This document shows positions 33,019 to 40,652 of a stretch of 44,389 bases of DNA, piece by piece. The stretch covers positions 1 to 44,389 of the forward strand of contig JBBUEO010000008.1 in assembly GCA_038056915.1 (NCBI GenBank), read 5' to 3'. A model generated the notes under the pieces. The model saw only the letters and a program-made list of their open reading frames with translations. It had not been told where the DNA came from and searched no databases. This DNA comes from JBBUEO01 sp038056915. GTDB taxonomy: Bacteria; Patescibacteriota; UBA1384; UBA12157; JAENIV01. Made by a program: the position numbers and the translations under genes. Within the stretch, counting starts at the first letter, position 1, and each line of letters opens with the position of its first letter.

Positions 33019-33438
33019 ATGAAGAAGAATAAAAAAATTAATCAAGCGTTTACCTTAATTGAGGTTCTGCTGGCGTCTTTTGTTTTGGAAATTGGTTTAT
33101 TGGGAATTGTTGGTTTCTATTCCTATAGTTTTCAAATCAGCAAAATTGCCAGGCAGGAAACAACTGCTGCTAATTTAGCCTCTGGTCTTTTAGACGAAAA
33201 ATTAGCTGTTTCTTATGACAATCTCCCAATCGGACCTGGGCTTAAGACGCGGTATTCAACTGAAGAAGATAGTCCTTTCTATGACTACTGGCAAAAAATT
33301 GATGTTGTTTATATTACCACCGAACTTGCAGAATCAACTAATGATACCAATATGAAAAAAATTGTGGTGACGATTTTTTGGCCGCATGATGGCGGTGAGA
33401 GAAGCTTTCAAACAGCAACGATTAAGACCAGACACTAA
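33019..33438 (+). CDS. Pseudopilin (PilV/GspI-like)
   Basis: 139 residues. Class III signal MKKNKKINQA-FTLIEVLLASFVLEIGLLG with the conserved Glu at mature position 5, then a hydrophobic helix and a small domain with ...NLASGLLDEKL, typical of PilV/GspI minor pilins. 9 nt after the previous pseudopilin gene. Confidence 0.88.
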   Translation: MKKNKKINQAFTLIEVLLASFVLEIGLLGIVGFYSYSFQISKIARQETTAANLASGLLDEKLAVSYDNLPIGPGLKTRYSTEEDSPFYDYWQKIDVVYITTELAESTNDTNMKKIVVTIFWPHDGGERSFQTATIKTRH

Positions 33439-33480
33439 AATTAAGTAAAAAGTAATAAGTCAAAAGTAATAAGTTGATAA
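33439..33480. repeat. AT-rich family C repeat, single arm
   Basis: AAGTAAAAAGTAATAAGTC-type units filling the space between two pseudopilin genes; related to 14771-14851 and 26224-26259. Confidence 0.55.
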
Positions 33481-34070
33481 TGAAAATTAAAATGAAAATT
33501 AAAAAATCAAAGGCTTTTACCCTGGTTGAGATTTTGACGGTGGTTTTTTTAGGCGCTTTAATTATTTTGGCCGCTTGGACAGCATATATAATATCATACA
33601 AATCCTATCAGCGCAATTCTCAAAGCGCTGAATTAACCCAAAATGGCCGAATTGCCTTAGAAAGAATCACCCGCGATCTTCGCCAAGCAGTCGAGCTGGT
33701 GACAGTCCTCCCGGAAGATCCTGGCGTCGGCACACCACCGGCAGAGATTAAATTCCAAGATGGCCACGATCTCTGGCCCACCACCGGTCAAATCCAATAC
33801 ATCACTTATTATCTTTCCGGGACTGATTTATATCGAAAAGTAAGCCACTTCGCTTTCCCTTCTCAGCCTGCTGAATGGGTCCTTTGGTCAACCACTGGCT
33901 CCGAAGGGACTTTGCCGACTGAATATACTGATTTAAATCAAATAAAAGCCCAGAACATTAGCCAACTGCAATTTTGGGGTGAGGATGTGATTATTATCTC
34001 ATTTAATGTCTCAAACGGCACCTCCACCTATTCGTTTGAAACTAAAGTTTTAGGAAGAAATATCCAATGA
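33480..34070 (+). CDS. Pseudopilin (PilW/GspJ-like)
   Basis: About 196 residues. Leader ending KKSKA-FTLVEILTVVFLGALI with Glu5, then ...ALERITRDLRQAVEL, the usual PilW/GspJ helix signature, and a beta-rich domain. ATG 33480 is preferred over TTG 33474. No good ribosome binding site is seen; the repeat before it may have displaced one. Confidence 0.86.
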   Translation: MKIKMKIKKSKAFTLVEILTVVFLGALIILAAWTAYIISYKSYQRNSQSAELTQNGRIALERITRDLRQAVELVTVLPEDPGVGTPPAEIKFQDGHDLWPTTGQIQYITYYLSGTDLYRKVSHFAFPSQPAEWVLWSTTGSEGTLPTEYTDLNQIKAQNISQLQFWGEDVIIISFNVSNGTSTYSFETKVLGRNIQ

Positions 34071-34082
34071 AAGTTAAAAATT

Positions 34083-34204
34083 CGAAGCACGAAGCACCAA
34101 ATCCTAAACAATATCTAAATTCTAATAATCAAAATTCAATACACATTAGAAATTTAGAATTTGAATATTTGAATTTGTTTAGAATTTAGGATTTATGATT
34201 TAGG
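34083..34204. repeat. Large AT-rich imperfect palindrome (family B), copy 1
   Basis: CAAATCCTAAACAATATC near the left end and GAATTTGTTTAGAATTTAGG near the right are roughly reverse complements, with TAAATTC/GAATTT units between. Same orientation and layout as 35487-35605 and 37933-38062. Fills the space between two pilus genes. Confidence 0.7.
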
Positions 34205-34218
34205 ATTTTAAAGATAAT

Positions 34219-35484
34219 ATGTCGAAAATTATCAGACAATTAAAATTTAAACGCGGATATATAACCATTACAGTTTTGATTTTAATGATGGTTTTAGTCG
34301 CCGCCAGTTATCTATATGCTGACGCATTATTTAGTGAATTGACAATCGCCCGCAACAATAAAGGGACGGCAGCGGCTTTTTCTTTAGCCGAAGCCGGAGT
34401 CCAAGAAGCAATCTACTTAATTCAATATGATGCCGAAGTCAGAAATACTTTTCTTAATACCGTTGACGGGGTGAAGTATTTTGATCATCCAGCTCCGGCG
34501 TTAATTGCTAAGGGCTCTTATTCGGTTACAATCCAAAATACCGCTAAGGCCGCCGCGATTGTCACTTCAATCGGTAGTTATCAAATTGGCACCTTAAGAA
34601 CCGCCAGACGGGAGATCAAAGTTGGTATTGCTCAAGCCAACACCCCGCCGCCCTATCCTTATGATGGCGGAATTTATACCACCGGCTCGGGAGCTGGCTC
34701 TTCAATTGCTGATGTTGATTTTTGGTATGCGCCAGTGAAAATTTTTGGGGGAGGAGTTTTATCGAATCGGGATATTAATCTTAAATTCAGCTCTGATGTT
34801 GATGTCGAAAAAACTGTCGAGGCAGGTAATCAAGTTGACTTAAAATCCGGCTCAACCCTCGATTGCAATTGTCTTTTGATTGACGACGGCGATCCGGAAA
34901 CCACCCAATGTGCTGATAATCCCGGCTGTACTCCGTTGGAGGGAGCGCCTCCCAAAACCATTCCCTCAATTAGTTTTGATGCCTATAAAACGCTGGCTCA
35001 AATTCAAGGACAATATTATGCCAGCCAAAGCGATTTTAAAAATCTTATACCCAACTTTGGCAGTGGAACCTTCAACGGCGTGGTCTTCATTGACGGGCCA
35101 TTGGATATTGATTGGGGAAGAACCATTACTATGAACGGAGTAATTGCCGCCAGCGGCAGTATTAGGATATCTTTAGGACAATTATTGACTAACACCCCTT
35201 CAGGCGGAGGAGCCTCCGGGGTTCTCTCGATGCGAGACGTTGAGATTGGAACACTTGGCAATTTTTCCGGCAGCGGATTGGTTTATGCCGGCGATCGTTT
35301 TCGAGTTGATTCGTCAATACCCTATCCTTTAAATCTTACCGGCGGAGTAATTTCCAGACGAACTTGGATTTCCGGTTATCGCATTACTAATATTTATTTT
35401 GATGCTGATATTATCAATACTGCTTTGGGTAATCCGCTGGAAACCCCTGTTATCGAAATTAATCACTGGGAAGAAGAATATTAG
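34219..35484 (+). CDS. PilX-like pilus assembly protein with long C-terminal domain
   Basis: 421 residues. N-terminal basic segment then GYITITVLILMMVLVAASYLYADA, a pilin-like helix (no canonical FTLIE), followed by AFSLAEAGVQEAIYLI, the PilX N-terminal signature. The rest is a beta-rich domain with Gly-Ser repeats and a cysteine group (DCNCLL, QCADNPGC). The VFIDGPLDIDWGRTITMNG segment suggests a beta-helix-like fold. Probably a minor tip component of the pilus. Confidence 0.78.
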   Translation: MSKIIRQLKFKRGYITITVLILMMVLVAASYLYADALFSELTIARNNKGTAAAFSLAEAGVQEAIYLIQYDAEVRNTFLNTVDGVKYFDHPAPALIAKGSYSVTIQNTAKAAAIVTSIGSYQIGTLRTARREIKVGIAQANTPPPYPYDGGIYTTGSGAGSSIADVDFWYAPVKIFGGGVLSNRDINLKFSSDVDVEKTVEAGNQVDLKSGSTLDCNCLLIDDGDPETTQCADNPGCTPLEGAPPKTIPSISFDAYKTLAQIQGQYYASQSDFKNLIPNFGSGTFNGVVFIDGPLDIDWGRTITMNGVIAASGSIRISLGQLLTNTPSGGGASGVLSMRDVEIGTLGNFSGSGLVYAGDRFRVDSSIPYPLNLTGGVISRRTWISGYRITNIYFDADIINTALGNPLETPVIEINHWEEEY

Positions 35485-35486
35485 CC

Positions 35487-35605
35487 ACGCTTAGCGTGGA
35501 AATCCGAAGCACGAAATCCGAAATCCTAAACGATGAGGAATGTTTTGAATTTATTATTTATAATTTTGAATTTGTTTAGAATTTCGATATTCGAATTTAG
35601 AATTT
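35487..35605. repeat. Large AT-rich imperfect palindrome (family B), copy 2
   Basis: Starts with a mini-hairpin CCACGC-TTA-GCGTGG directly after the stop codon, then AAATCCGAAATCCTAAACG ... GAATTTGTTTAGAATTTCG. It separates the pilX-like gene from pilM. Confidence 0.7.
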
Positions 35606-35628
35606 CTTCGATTATGATATAATCGAAG
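35606..35628 (+). promoter_or_regulatory. Perfect palindrome with embedded -10 box upstream of pilM
   Basis: CTTCGATTAT-GAT-ATAATCGAAG is a perfect 10-bp inverted repeat. TATAAT (35618-35623) spans its right arm. It ends 2 nt before AAGGAGG. Possibly an operator-promoter for pilMNO, or an RNA hairpin at the ribosome binding site. Confidence 0.5.
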
Positions 35629-35642
35629 TGAAGGAGGGTTTA

Positions 35643-36569
35643 GTGTACGAATCGGTCTTGGGATTGAAAAAACCTATTTTTGGTTTAGATATTGGTTTTC
35701 ATACTCTTAAAGTCATTCAATTAAAAGGCGAAGGTGCCGGGTCTAAACTTTTTGGCGTCTCCGAAGTTCCAATCGAACCAAAAACTCTCAGTAAAGAAGG
35801 CATTAGAGACAAGAAAAAAATCGCCGAGGCGATTTTATCGGCTTTAAAAATTGCTAAACCTCATCCAATCAACGCCAGAATTGTCTCCTCGGCGTTACCA
35901 GAATCATTGGTTTTTACCAAATCAATCGGTATTCCCAGCATGACTCCGCAAGAAATCAATAAAAATATTCCTTATCAAGCCTCGGAGTTTTTTCCTATTC
36001 CTCCCCAAGAAATGTATATTGATTGGCAAATTGTTGGCCGGCTTCCGGGTCAAAATTTAGTTGATGTCTTAGTGGTTGCCGCTCCTAAAAAAATTGTCGA
36101 TTCTTTAGCCGAGACAATTCAAATGGCTGGGTTGGAACTTTCAAATTTGGAAACTAAACCAGTGGCAGTCGTCCGGGCGCTGATTCCGACTTTTGACCAA
36201 GGACCCTATCTTTTAGTTGATATCGGCGCTAAAACCTCCGGGATTATCTGCTATGATCAAGGAACGATTAAAATGACCTCGACAATTTCCATCGGCGGTG
36301 ATGATTTGGGAAAAGAGCTCGAGCCAAATTTGAAAGGCCTAAATTCTGAAATCCTCCATTTGATCAAATATTATCAAAATCGAATTGGACAAGCGACGAT
36401 CTTTAAAAAAATCATTTTAGCCGGCGGCGGCGCCAATATTCCCGAGCTAGTTAATTTAATCGAAAAACAAACAAAGATTAAAACCGAAATAGGCTGGCCC
36501 CAGATCCAGATCAAAACTTATAATTCTAAATTTGCCGCCGCTATCGGCCTGGCAATGAAAAAAATATGA
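35643..36569 (+). CDS. pilM: Type IV pilus assembly protein PilM
   Basis: Actin-like cytoplasmic ATP-binding protein linking to PilN. IFGLDIGFHTLKVIQL (phosphate 1), LLVDIGAKTSGIICY (phosphate 2) and ILAGGGANIPELV (adenosine) are visible. The start is GTG 35643 with AAGGAGG 6 nt upstream; GTG 35628 lies before the ribosome binding site and is rejected. Overlaps pilN by 4 nt. Confidence 0.95.
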   Translation: MYESVLGLKKPIFGLDIGFHTLKVIQLKGEGAGSKLFGVSEVPIEPKTLSKEGIRDKKKIAEAILSALKIAKPHPINARIVSSALPESLVFTKSIGIPSMTPQEINKNIPYQASEFFPIPPQEMYIDWQIVGRLPGQNLVDVLVVAAPKKIVDSLAETIQMAGLELSNLETKPVAVVRALIPTFDQGPYLLVDIGAKTSGIICYDQGTIKMTSTISIGGDDLGKELEPNLKGLNSEILHLIKYYQNRIGQATIFKKIILAGGGANIPELVNLIEKQTKIKTEIGWPQIQIKTYNSKFAAAIGLAMKKI

Positions 36570-37180
36570 TTAATATTAATCTTTTACCCCCGGAATTGAA
36601 ATTAAGACGCCTAGCGGCTAAACGAAATGCCTCTTTAGTCAGCTATTGTATTGTGGCGGTGATAATTTTTGCGATTTTGGGGGTGATTGCCAAATCGCTT
36701 GAATCGACCATCAAAGCCAATCTAACAACCGCTACCAGCAACGTCGCTCAGGGAATGGCTCAGCTTGATGAAGATAAAGATCTTCAAGAAATGGCTTTAG
36801 CTATTAATGACCGAGAAAAAACCACCCAAGAGATAAATCTACAAAAGGTCTTTTGGTCTCAAGTCCTCCAAGATTTACTAAACAGCGTCCCCCAAGATGT
36901 TCAATTTGAAAATTTTACTGCCAATTCTGCCAAAACTCCTAATTTTATCCTCCAGGGAAATACCACCACTGAACGAGAAGTGATAAAATTTAAAGAAAAA
37001 TTAGAAAATTCGGTTTTTTTCCAAAATGTTGCCTTTAAAAGTTCTTCCTTGACCAAAGATCAAAATCAAGAGGCTGAAAAATTAAAATTTACTTTAGAAT
37101 TTGATCTTGAACAAAAAAGTATTACCGGTTCAGTTTCAGGAATAAATCAAGGTTTTAAGAAAATGAAGGAAATTAAATGA
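36566..37180 (+). CDS. pilN: Type IV pilus assembly protein PilN
   Basis: 204 residues. Starts with MININLLPPELKLRR, the PilM-binding INLLP motif, then one membrane helix (~27-48) and a periplasmic-type alpha/beta domain. Overlaps pilM (4 nt) and pilO (4 nt), so the three are translationally coupled. Confidence 0.94.
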   Translation: MININLLPPELKLRRLAAKRNASLVSYCIVAVIIFAILGVIAKSLESTIKANLTTATSNVAQGMAQLDEDKDLQEMALAINDREKTTQEINLQKVFWSQVLQDLLNSVPQDVQFENFTANSAKTPNFILQGNTTTEREVIKFKEKLENSVFFQNVAFKSSSLTKDQNQEAEKLKFTLEFDLEQKSITGSVSGINQGFKKMKEIK

Positions 37181-37929
37181 CAAAAAGGAAACCCTTTCTA
37201 ATCTTTATCATTTCAATCATTTTAATCTTAATAATTATTGTTTTTGTCATTTGGCCGGTGGTCGCCTCGGTTTGGAAATCCTGGCAAGAATTAAAACAGG
37301 CCCAATCAGAACAAAAAACCGTTGAAGAAAAAAAACAAATTATTGCCGGATTAAAAACTAACCCTCGAATTCCGGAGATTTCTCAAATTGCTTTAAAATA
37401 TATTCCCAAAGATTCAGAATCCGGCCAACTGGTGATTGAACTTACTGCTATTGCCGGCTCTAATTCTCTGAAAGTCGAGGAAATGAGCATGGAAAAATCC
37501 CAAGAAGCAAGCGCCAAAGAAGAGGAAACCACTACCGCTTCCCCACAAACATCCGTCAATCCGACGGCAACCTCTCCGCCGGCTGCCGCCCAAACTAAAG
37601 AGGTTGATTTTTCGATGAAATTAAGCGGTGAATTTATTAATTTTATGAAATTTTTGCAGGAAATTGAGACAAGCTCACGGCTGATTTCCATTAACACTAT
37701 TGCTTTACAAAGCAAAGCCCCAAGCGGCACCGAAGTTGCCGCTTTTGACGCTCAAATTGAAGGCGCCGCTTTTTCCAAAAAAGAAGTATCGCTTACCGAT
37801 ACTTTAGAAAACATTAAAATTTCCAATGAAACAATTGAAAAATTTCTTAACCTTAAAACCTTTGGTCAGCCAATCAATTTACCAACAGAATCCGGTTTCG
37901 GCCGAAGTAATCCCTTTGAAGGATATTAA
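37177..37929 (+). CDS. pilO: Type IV pilus assembly protein PilO
   Basis: 250 residues. One N-terminal membrane helix (~8-30), a coiled-coil segment (~33-58), a Thr/Pro/Ala-rich loop (~118-140) and a PilO-like domain with FMKFLQEIETSSRLISI. Partner of PilN. Last gene of the operon; followed by a mini-hairpin (CCGCC-TTT-GGCGG) and a family B palindrome rather than a classical terminator. Confidence 0.88.
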   Translation: MTKRKPFLIFIISIILILIIIVFVIWPVVASVWKSWQELKQAQSEQKTVEEKKQIIAGLKTNPRIPEISQIALKYIPKDSESGQLVIELTAIAGSNSLKVEEMSMEKSQEASAKEEETTTASPQTSVNPTATSPPAAAQTKEVDFSMKLSGEFINFMKFLQEIETSSRLISINTIALQSKAPSGTEVAAFDAQIEGAAFSKKEVSLTDTLENIKISNETIEKFLNLKTFGQPINLPTESGFGRSNPFEGY

Positions 37930-37932
37930 CCG

Positions 37933-38062
37933 CCTTTGGCGGAAATCCGAAATCCTAAGCACTAAATTCGAAACAATATTTAATGTTCTAAATTCTAAAG
38001 TTTGAGACATTTGAATTTAAAATTTTGAATTTGTTTAGGATTTAGATTTTAGTACTTAGAAT
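37933..38062. repeat. Large AT-rich imperfect palindrome (family B), copy 3
   Basis: Mini-hairpin CCGCC-TTT-GGCGG, then AAATCCGAAATCCTAAGC ... GAATTTGTTTAGGATTTAG. Lies between convergent pilO and the response regulator gene, so it may also serve as a two-way terminator. Confidence 0.7.
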
Positions 38063-38443
38063 TTATTTCTCTCCAATTGCATTCTTTATCTTGGCGATGA
38101 CTTCGCCGGGCATGGTTTCTGATTTGACAATATAGTCGGCAGCCCCTAATTTTTTACCCTGGACTCGATCGACATCTTGAATGAGAGCAGTTAAAATTAT
38201 CACCGGGATTTCCTTTAAAAGGTCTTCAGCTTTTATTTGCCTTAAAACATCAAAACCATTGATTTTTGGCATCATAATATCGAGTAAAATTACATTGGGT
38301 TTAGTTTGCCTGGCTTTATCTAAAGCCTCTTGGCCGTTAGTGGCTTGAATAATCATAAATCCTTCAGCTTTCAAACGCTCTTCATACATTTCTCTTAAAG
38401 TTAAATCATCATCGACTAAGAGGACAGTTTTGCCTTGCTCCAT
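38063..38443 (-). CDS. CheY-like response regulator, receiver domain only (1)
   Basis: 126 residues, a single receiver domain: acidic pair LLVDDD, phosphoacceptor Asp in ILLDIMMPK, Thr in IILTAL, Lys in IVKSE. No output domain, so it acts by protein contact. Close paralogue of the gene at 38465-38854, 21 nt upstream. AAGGAG precedes the ATG. The kinase at 43655-44389 is a possible partner, and twitching/pilus control is a possible output because the pilus operon is adjacent (inference). Confidence 0.93.
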   Translation of the reverse strand: MEQGKTVLLVDDDLTLREMYEERLKAEGFMIIQATNGQEALDKARQTKPNVILLDIMMPKINGFDVLRQIKAEDLLKEIPVIILTALIQDVDRVQGKKLGAADYIVKSETMPGEVIAKIKNAIGEK

Positions 38444-38464
38444 GTAATCTCCTTTTTCGAAATT

Positions 38465-38854
38465 TTATTTTTTAATGCTCTTATCTAAAGTTTGTTCAAT
38501 TTTTTTGATGACATCCCCGGGCATACATTCCGATTTAATAATGTAGTTTTCCGCCCCGACTTCCATTGCCCGAGTTTTGTTGACATCGCGCATTAGAGCT
38601 GAAAGAATAATCACCGGAATATCTTTGGTTGCCGGATCGCTTTTGATGGCTGCCAGAGCTTCATAACCGTCAACTTTCGGCATCATAATGTCCAAAAGAA
38701 TAATATCTGGTTTAAATTCTTTGGTCTTGCGAATACCTTCTTCGCCATTACGGCCTATTTCCACTTTGAAACCAGCAATTTCCAACCGTTCTTTATAAAG
38801 ATCAACCAGCATCTTATCGTCATCAACCAAGAGAATTTTTGATCCTTTAGGCAT
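38465..38854 (-). CDS. CheY-like response regulator, receiver domain only (2)
   Basis: 129 residues: LLVDDDKM, phosphoacceptor in ILLDIMMPKVDG, Ser in IILSAL, Lys in IIKSE. Same architecture and C-terminal PGDVI pattern as the downstream paralogue, consistent with a tandem gene duplication. GGGGAG precedes the ATG. Confidence 0.93.
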   Translation of the reverse strand: MPKGSKILLVDDDKMLVDLYKERLEIAGFKVEIGRNGEEGIRKTKEFKPDIILLDIMMPKVDGYEALAAIKSDPATKDIPVIILSALMRDVNKTRAMEVGAENYIIKSECMPGDVIKKIEQTLDKSIKK

Positions 38855-38980
38855 AGTTGCTCCCCTTCTTTAATATTTGAAATAAACTTCAAAACTTCTC
38901 AATCATAGTTTATCATATTTTTCGTAATATTGCTTACTTTAAAATTGAACTATTTTTATTATAACACAATTTTTCTTTGT

Positions 38981-39008
38981 CAAAACAAAAGCCCGAATCA
39001 CTTCGGGC
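38981..39008 (-). terminator. Rho-independent terminator overlapping the HD gene stop
   Basis: GCCCGAA / TTCGGGC perfect stem; the loop contains the TGA stop codon of the HD gene; TTTTGTTTTG follows on the minus strand. Confidence 0.88.
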
Positions 39009-39621
39009 CAAGGGGTAAGTAAGACAAGGCAAGATGACTTAGTTGATGACCATACCTTATAAGATGGGAACGGTACTGTGGCGGAACTAACGGTGGGGCA
39101 TACTTAAATGCTAATGGGACATAGAATTTTATTGTCTCCATCGGCATTCTCTGAAACAATTCTGGATCGCTGTTGCGAAGACCTTCGAGGGTGAGAAGAT
39201 TGTGTAATCGATCACCCAACTTAGGGAATACGGCCTCCCAATCTTCCTGAATACACCTCATAAAACGCTCGTAGAACTCATCAAGCCTCTCTTGCTCACT
39301 ATCAAAATCCTCATGAGGCCCCTTAGAGACGCCCCAGACAATTCTGGCGACTTTCTCACCAAAATTGTCCCTAATCATTTCCACTGTGGCATCAGTATCC
39401 TCAACAATATCGTGAAGACAAGCAGCAATAACTGTAACCTTTGGAAGTTTCATTGCTATCATTTGAGCCATAACGCCGAAGACATGCTCCAAATAGGGCT
39501 CACCTGATTTACGGATTTGTCTTCCTTGATGTACGCAAACTACGTGAACGGCAAGACCTATTTCTCCCCAATATCTCAATGAGATGCCATGAAGACTAGC
39601 GAAAAACTCGGTGATTGTCAT
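38998..39621 (-). CDS. HD-domain protein like the (p)ppGpp hydrolase of SpoT/MESH1
   Basis: 207 residues with the RelA/SpoT-type HD_4 fold: RKSGEPYLEHVFGV, CLHDIVEDTDAT (HD and ED motifs), FGEKVARIVWGVSKG, KLGDRLHNLLTLE. All metal ligands and substrate-loop residues of the alarmone hydrolase are in place; there is no synthetase domain. It could remove (p)ppGpp made elsewhere, or act on another nucleotide. It has its own promoter (39653-39681) and a terminator embedded in its stop. Slightly more GC-rich than its neighbours. Confidence 0.85.
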   Translation of the reverse strand: MTITEFFASLHGISLRYWGEIGLAVHVVCVHQGRQIRKSGEPYLEHVFGVMAQMIAMKLPKVTVIAACLHDIVEDTDATVEMIRDNFGEKVARIVWGVSKGPHEDFDSEQERLDEFYERFMRCIQEDWEAVFPKLGDRLHNLLTLEGLRNSDPELFQRMPMETIKFYVPLAFKYAPPLVPPQYRSHLIRYGHQLSHLALSYLPLGPK

Positions 39622-39652
39622 CGGTGCAACCCCCTATTGGTCGGTTATCCTC

Positions 39653-39681
39653 CTTATATAATAAAAAAATCTCTTTGGCAA
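39653..39681 (-). promoter_or_regulatory. Sigma70-type promoter of the HD gene
   Basis: TTGCCA (39681-39676), 17-nt spacer, TATAAG (39658-39653), ~30 nt before the ATG at 39621. Confidence 0.6.
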
Positions 39682-39697
39682 GAGGGGAATAGCTTTT

Positions 39698-39717
39698 ATA
39701 GATATATTGATTTATAG
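39698..39717 (+). repeat. Left arm of inverted repeat framing four-helix-bundle copy 2
   Basis: ATAGATATATTGATTTATAG; 18 of 20 positions match the reverse complement of 40162-40181. Confidence 0.6.
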
Positions 39718-39727
39718 CAAGATGGAA

Positions 39728-40108
39728 TTATGGAGAACTTTTGATTCGTTTTCTTATCTCGCCGATAAAAAGAGTCATCATTTTAGAAAGTATTAAAAAC
39801 TTCTCTTGATATTCTCCTAATCTTTGGTCGCTGGAGTATCCCATACGATGAACCTTGATTAACCAATTCCTGGATTCTGATATTTCTCCTCGGGCGATTA
39901 TTAATGATCTCTGCAATTCTTTGTCTCCGCCTCGGCCATGACCCTCGGCAATGTTTGCCGAAATTGAGCCCACAGCTCTTATTAATTGATCCGACAAAGA
40001 TAAAGCAATTCTGTTTCTGGGAAAATCTTTTACATCCTCGATGACCATATTAAAAATTTGGTCAGCTATCTGCCAAACTTTAAGTTCGGTAAAATCTTTT
40101 TTAGCCAT
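39728..40108 (-). CDS. Four helix bundle protein (IVS/S23 family), copy 2
   Basis: 126 residues. DFTELKVWQIADQIFNMV at the N-terminus, LSDQLIRAVGSISANIAEGHGRGGDKELQRSL in the middle and ARGEISESRNWL later, the textbook pattern of this family. Only distantly similar to copy 1 at 26275-26634. It too lies between inverted AT-rich arms (39698-39717 and 40162-40181). Function unknown. Confidence 0.92.
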   Translation of the reverse strand: MAKKDFTELKVWQIADQIFNMVIEDVKDFPRNRIALSLSDQLIRAVGSISANIAEGHGRGGDKELQRSLIIARGEISESRNWLIKVHRMGYSSDQRLGEYQEKFLILSKMMTLFIGEIRKRIKSSP

Positions 40109-40161
40109 TTCTATCTGTCTTATCTATAATGCTATCTCCATATTGTAAGATTTCTATATGT

Positions 40162-40181
40162 CTATATATCAATATCTCTAT
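40162..40181 (-). repeat. Right arm of inverted repeat framing four-helix-bundle copy 2
   Basis: Reverse complement ATAGAGATATTGATATATAG. Surrounding 40110-40198 is filled with similar TATAG/GATAT units. Confidence 0.6.
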
Positions 40182-40198
40182 GATGCTATAATCGCTAT

Positions 40199-40411
40199 TT
40201 ATATCTCCTCCGCCTCCTTAGTCGGTCGGGCTAAGGGTTTTAGTTCTTCTTTTTTGCGAGGGACCTTGGGCTTCGAGATCAATAATTTCCTGTTTGGATG
40301 ATAATTTTGGTAAAGAAAATGTAAAGGTTGAGCCGTGAGAAGGGCCTTGGGAATCAGCCCAAATCCGGCCGTGATGAAGTTCGACAAGAGCGCGGGAAAT
40401 GACAAGAAGCC
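40199..40411 (-). pseudogene. 3' remnant of a histidine kinase gene (duplicate of the one at 43655)
   Basis: The minus strand reads ISRALVELHHGRIWADSQG, then PSHGSTFTFSLPKLSSKQEI, nearly the same as the C-terminus of the kinase at 43655-44389, then shifts frame near EAQG before the shared end LKPLARPTKEAEEI. Only the last ~70 codons remain, without start, without the dimerisation and N/G1 boxes. Homology stops near 40411, next to the AT-rich radical SAM island. Most likely a kinase copy cut by the event that brought the island. Same orientation as the intact copy, so the two form a ~210-bp direct repeat around the island and pheS. Confidence 0.88.
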
Positions 40412-40462
40412 ATTAATTTAATTATAGCATAATTAGTCCAATATGTTATGGACCTCTACAGT

Positions 40463-40491
40463 TTGACAAAATAAAATAATTTTACTATTCT
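40463..40491 (+). promoter_or_regulatory. Sigma70-type promoter of the radical SAM island
   Basis: TTGACA (40463-40468), 17-nt spacer, TATTCT (40486-40491). The first start codon is ATG 40533, giving a leader of ~35 nt. Confidence 0.7.
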
Positions 40492-40532
40492 CTAATCAAG
40501 GTCGATAAAAAATAGAAAAATAGAGATTAACA

Positions 40533-40652
40533 ATGAAATTAAAAGTAAAAAAACCAACTATAAACAAGAAAATTCTCCTTAGTCATGCTTGCATGCAATC
40601 TGGTGGTCTCGCCGAAGGACCACGCACCCCGAAACCAATCAAATCTCAATGA
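40533..40652 (+). CDS. Candidate RiPP precursor peptide (39 aa)
   Basis: Begins MKLKVKKPTINKKILLSHAC and ends in KPIKSQ; basic leader-like first half, one cysteine (C20), Gly-Gly at 24-25. Its stop codon overlaps the ATG of the radical SAM/SPASM gene (ATGA at 40649), so the two are translationally coupled, as is usual for precursor-maturase pairs. It is the first ORF behind the promoter. I do not recognise the peptide family. Caveat: residues ~24-31 are encoded by a GC-rich palindrome (GTGGTC 40603-40608 / GACCAC 40618-40623), so the C-terminal part may be repeat-derived. Confidence 0.55.
   Translation: MKLKVKKPTINKKILLSHACMQSGGLAEGPRTPKPIKSQ

Noticed and set aside
40199..40405. A 68-codon open frame starting MSFPALLSNF on the minus strand
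   Set aside because: It is the wrong frame through the kinase remnant; the homologous frame lies one base over and shifts into this one only near the end.
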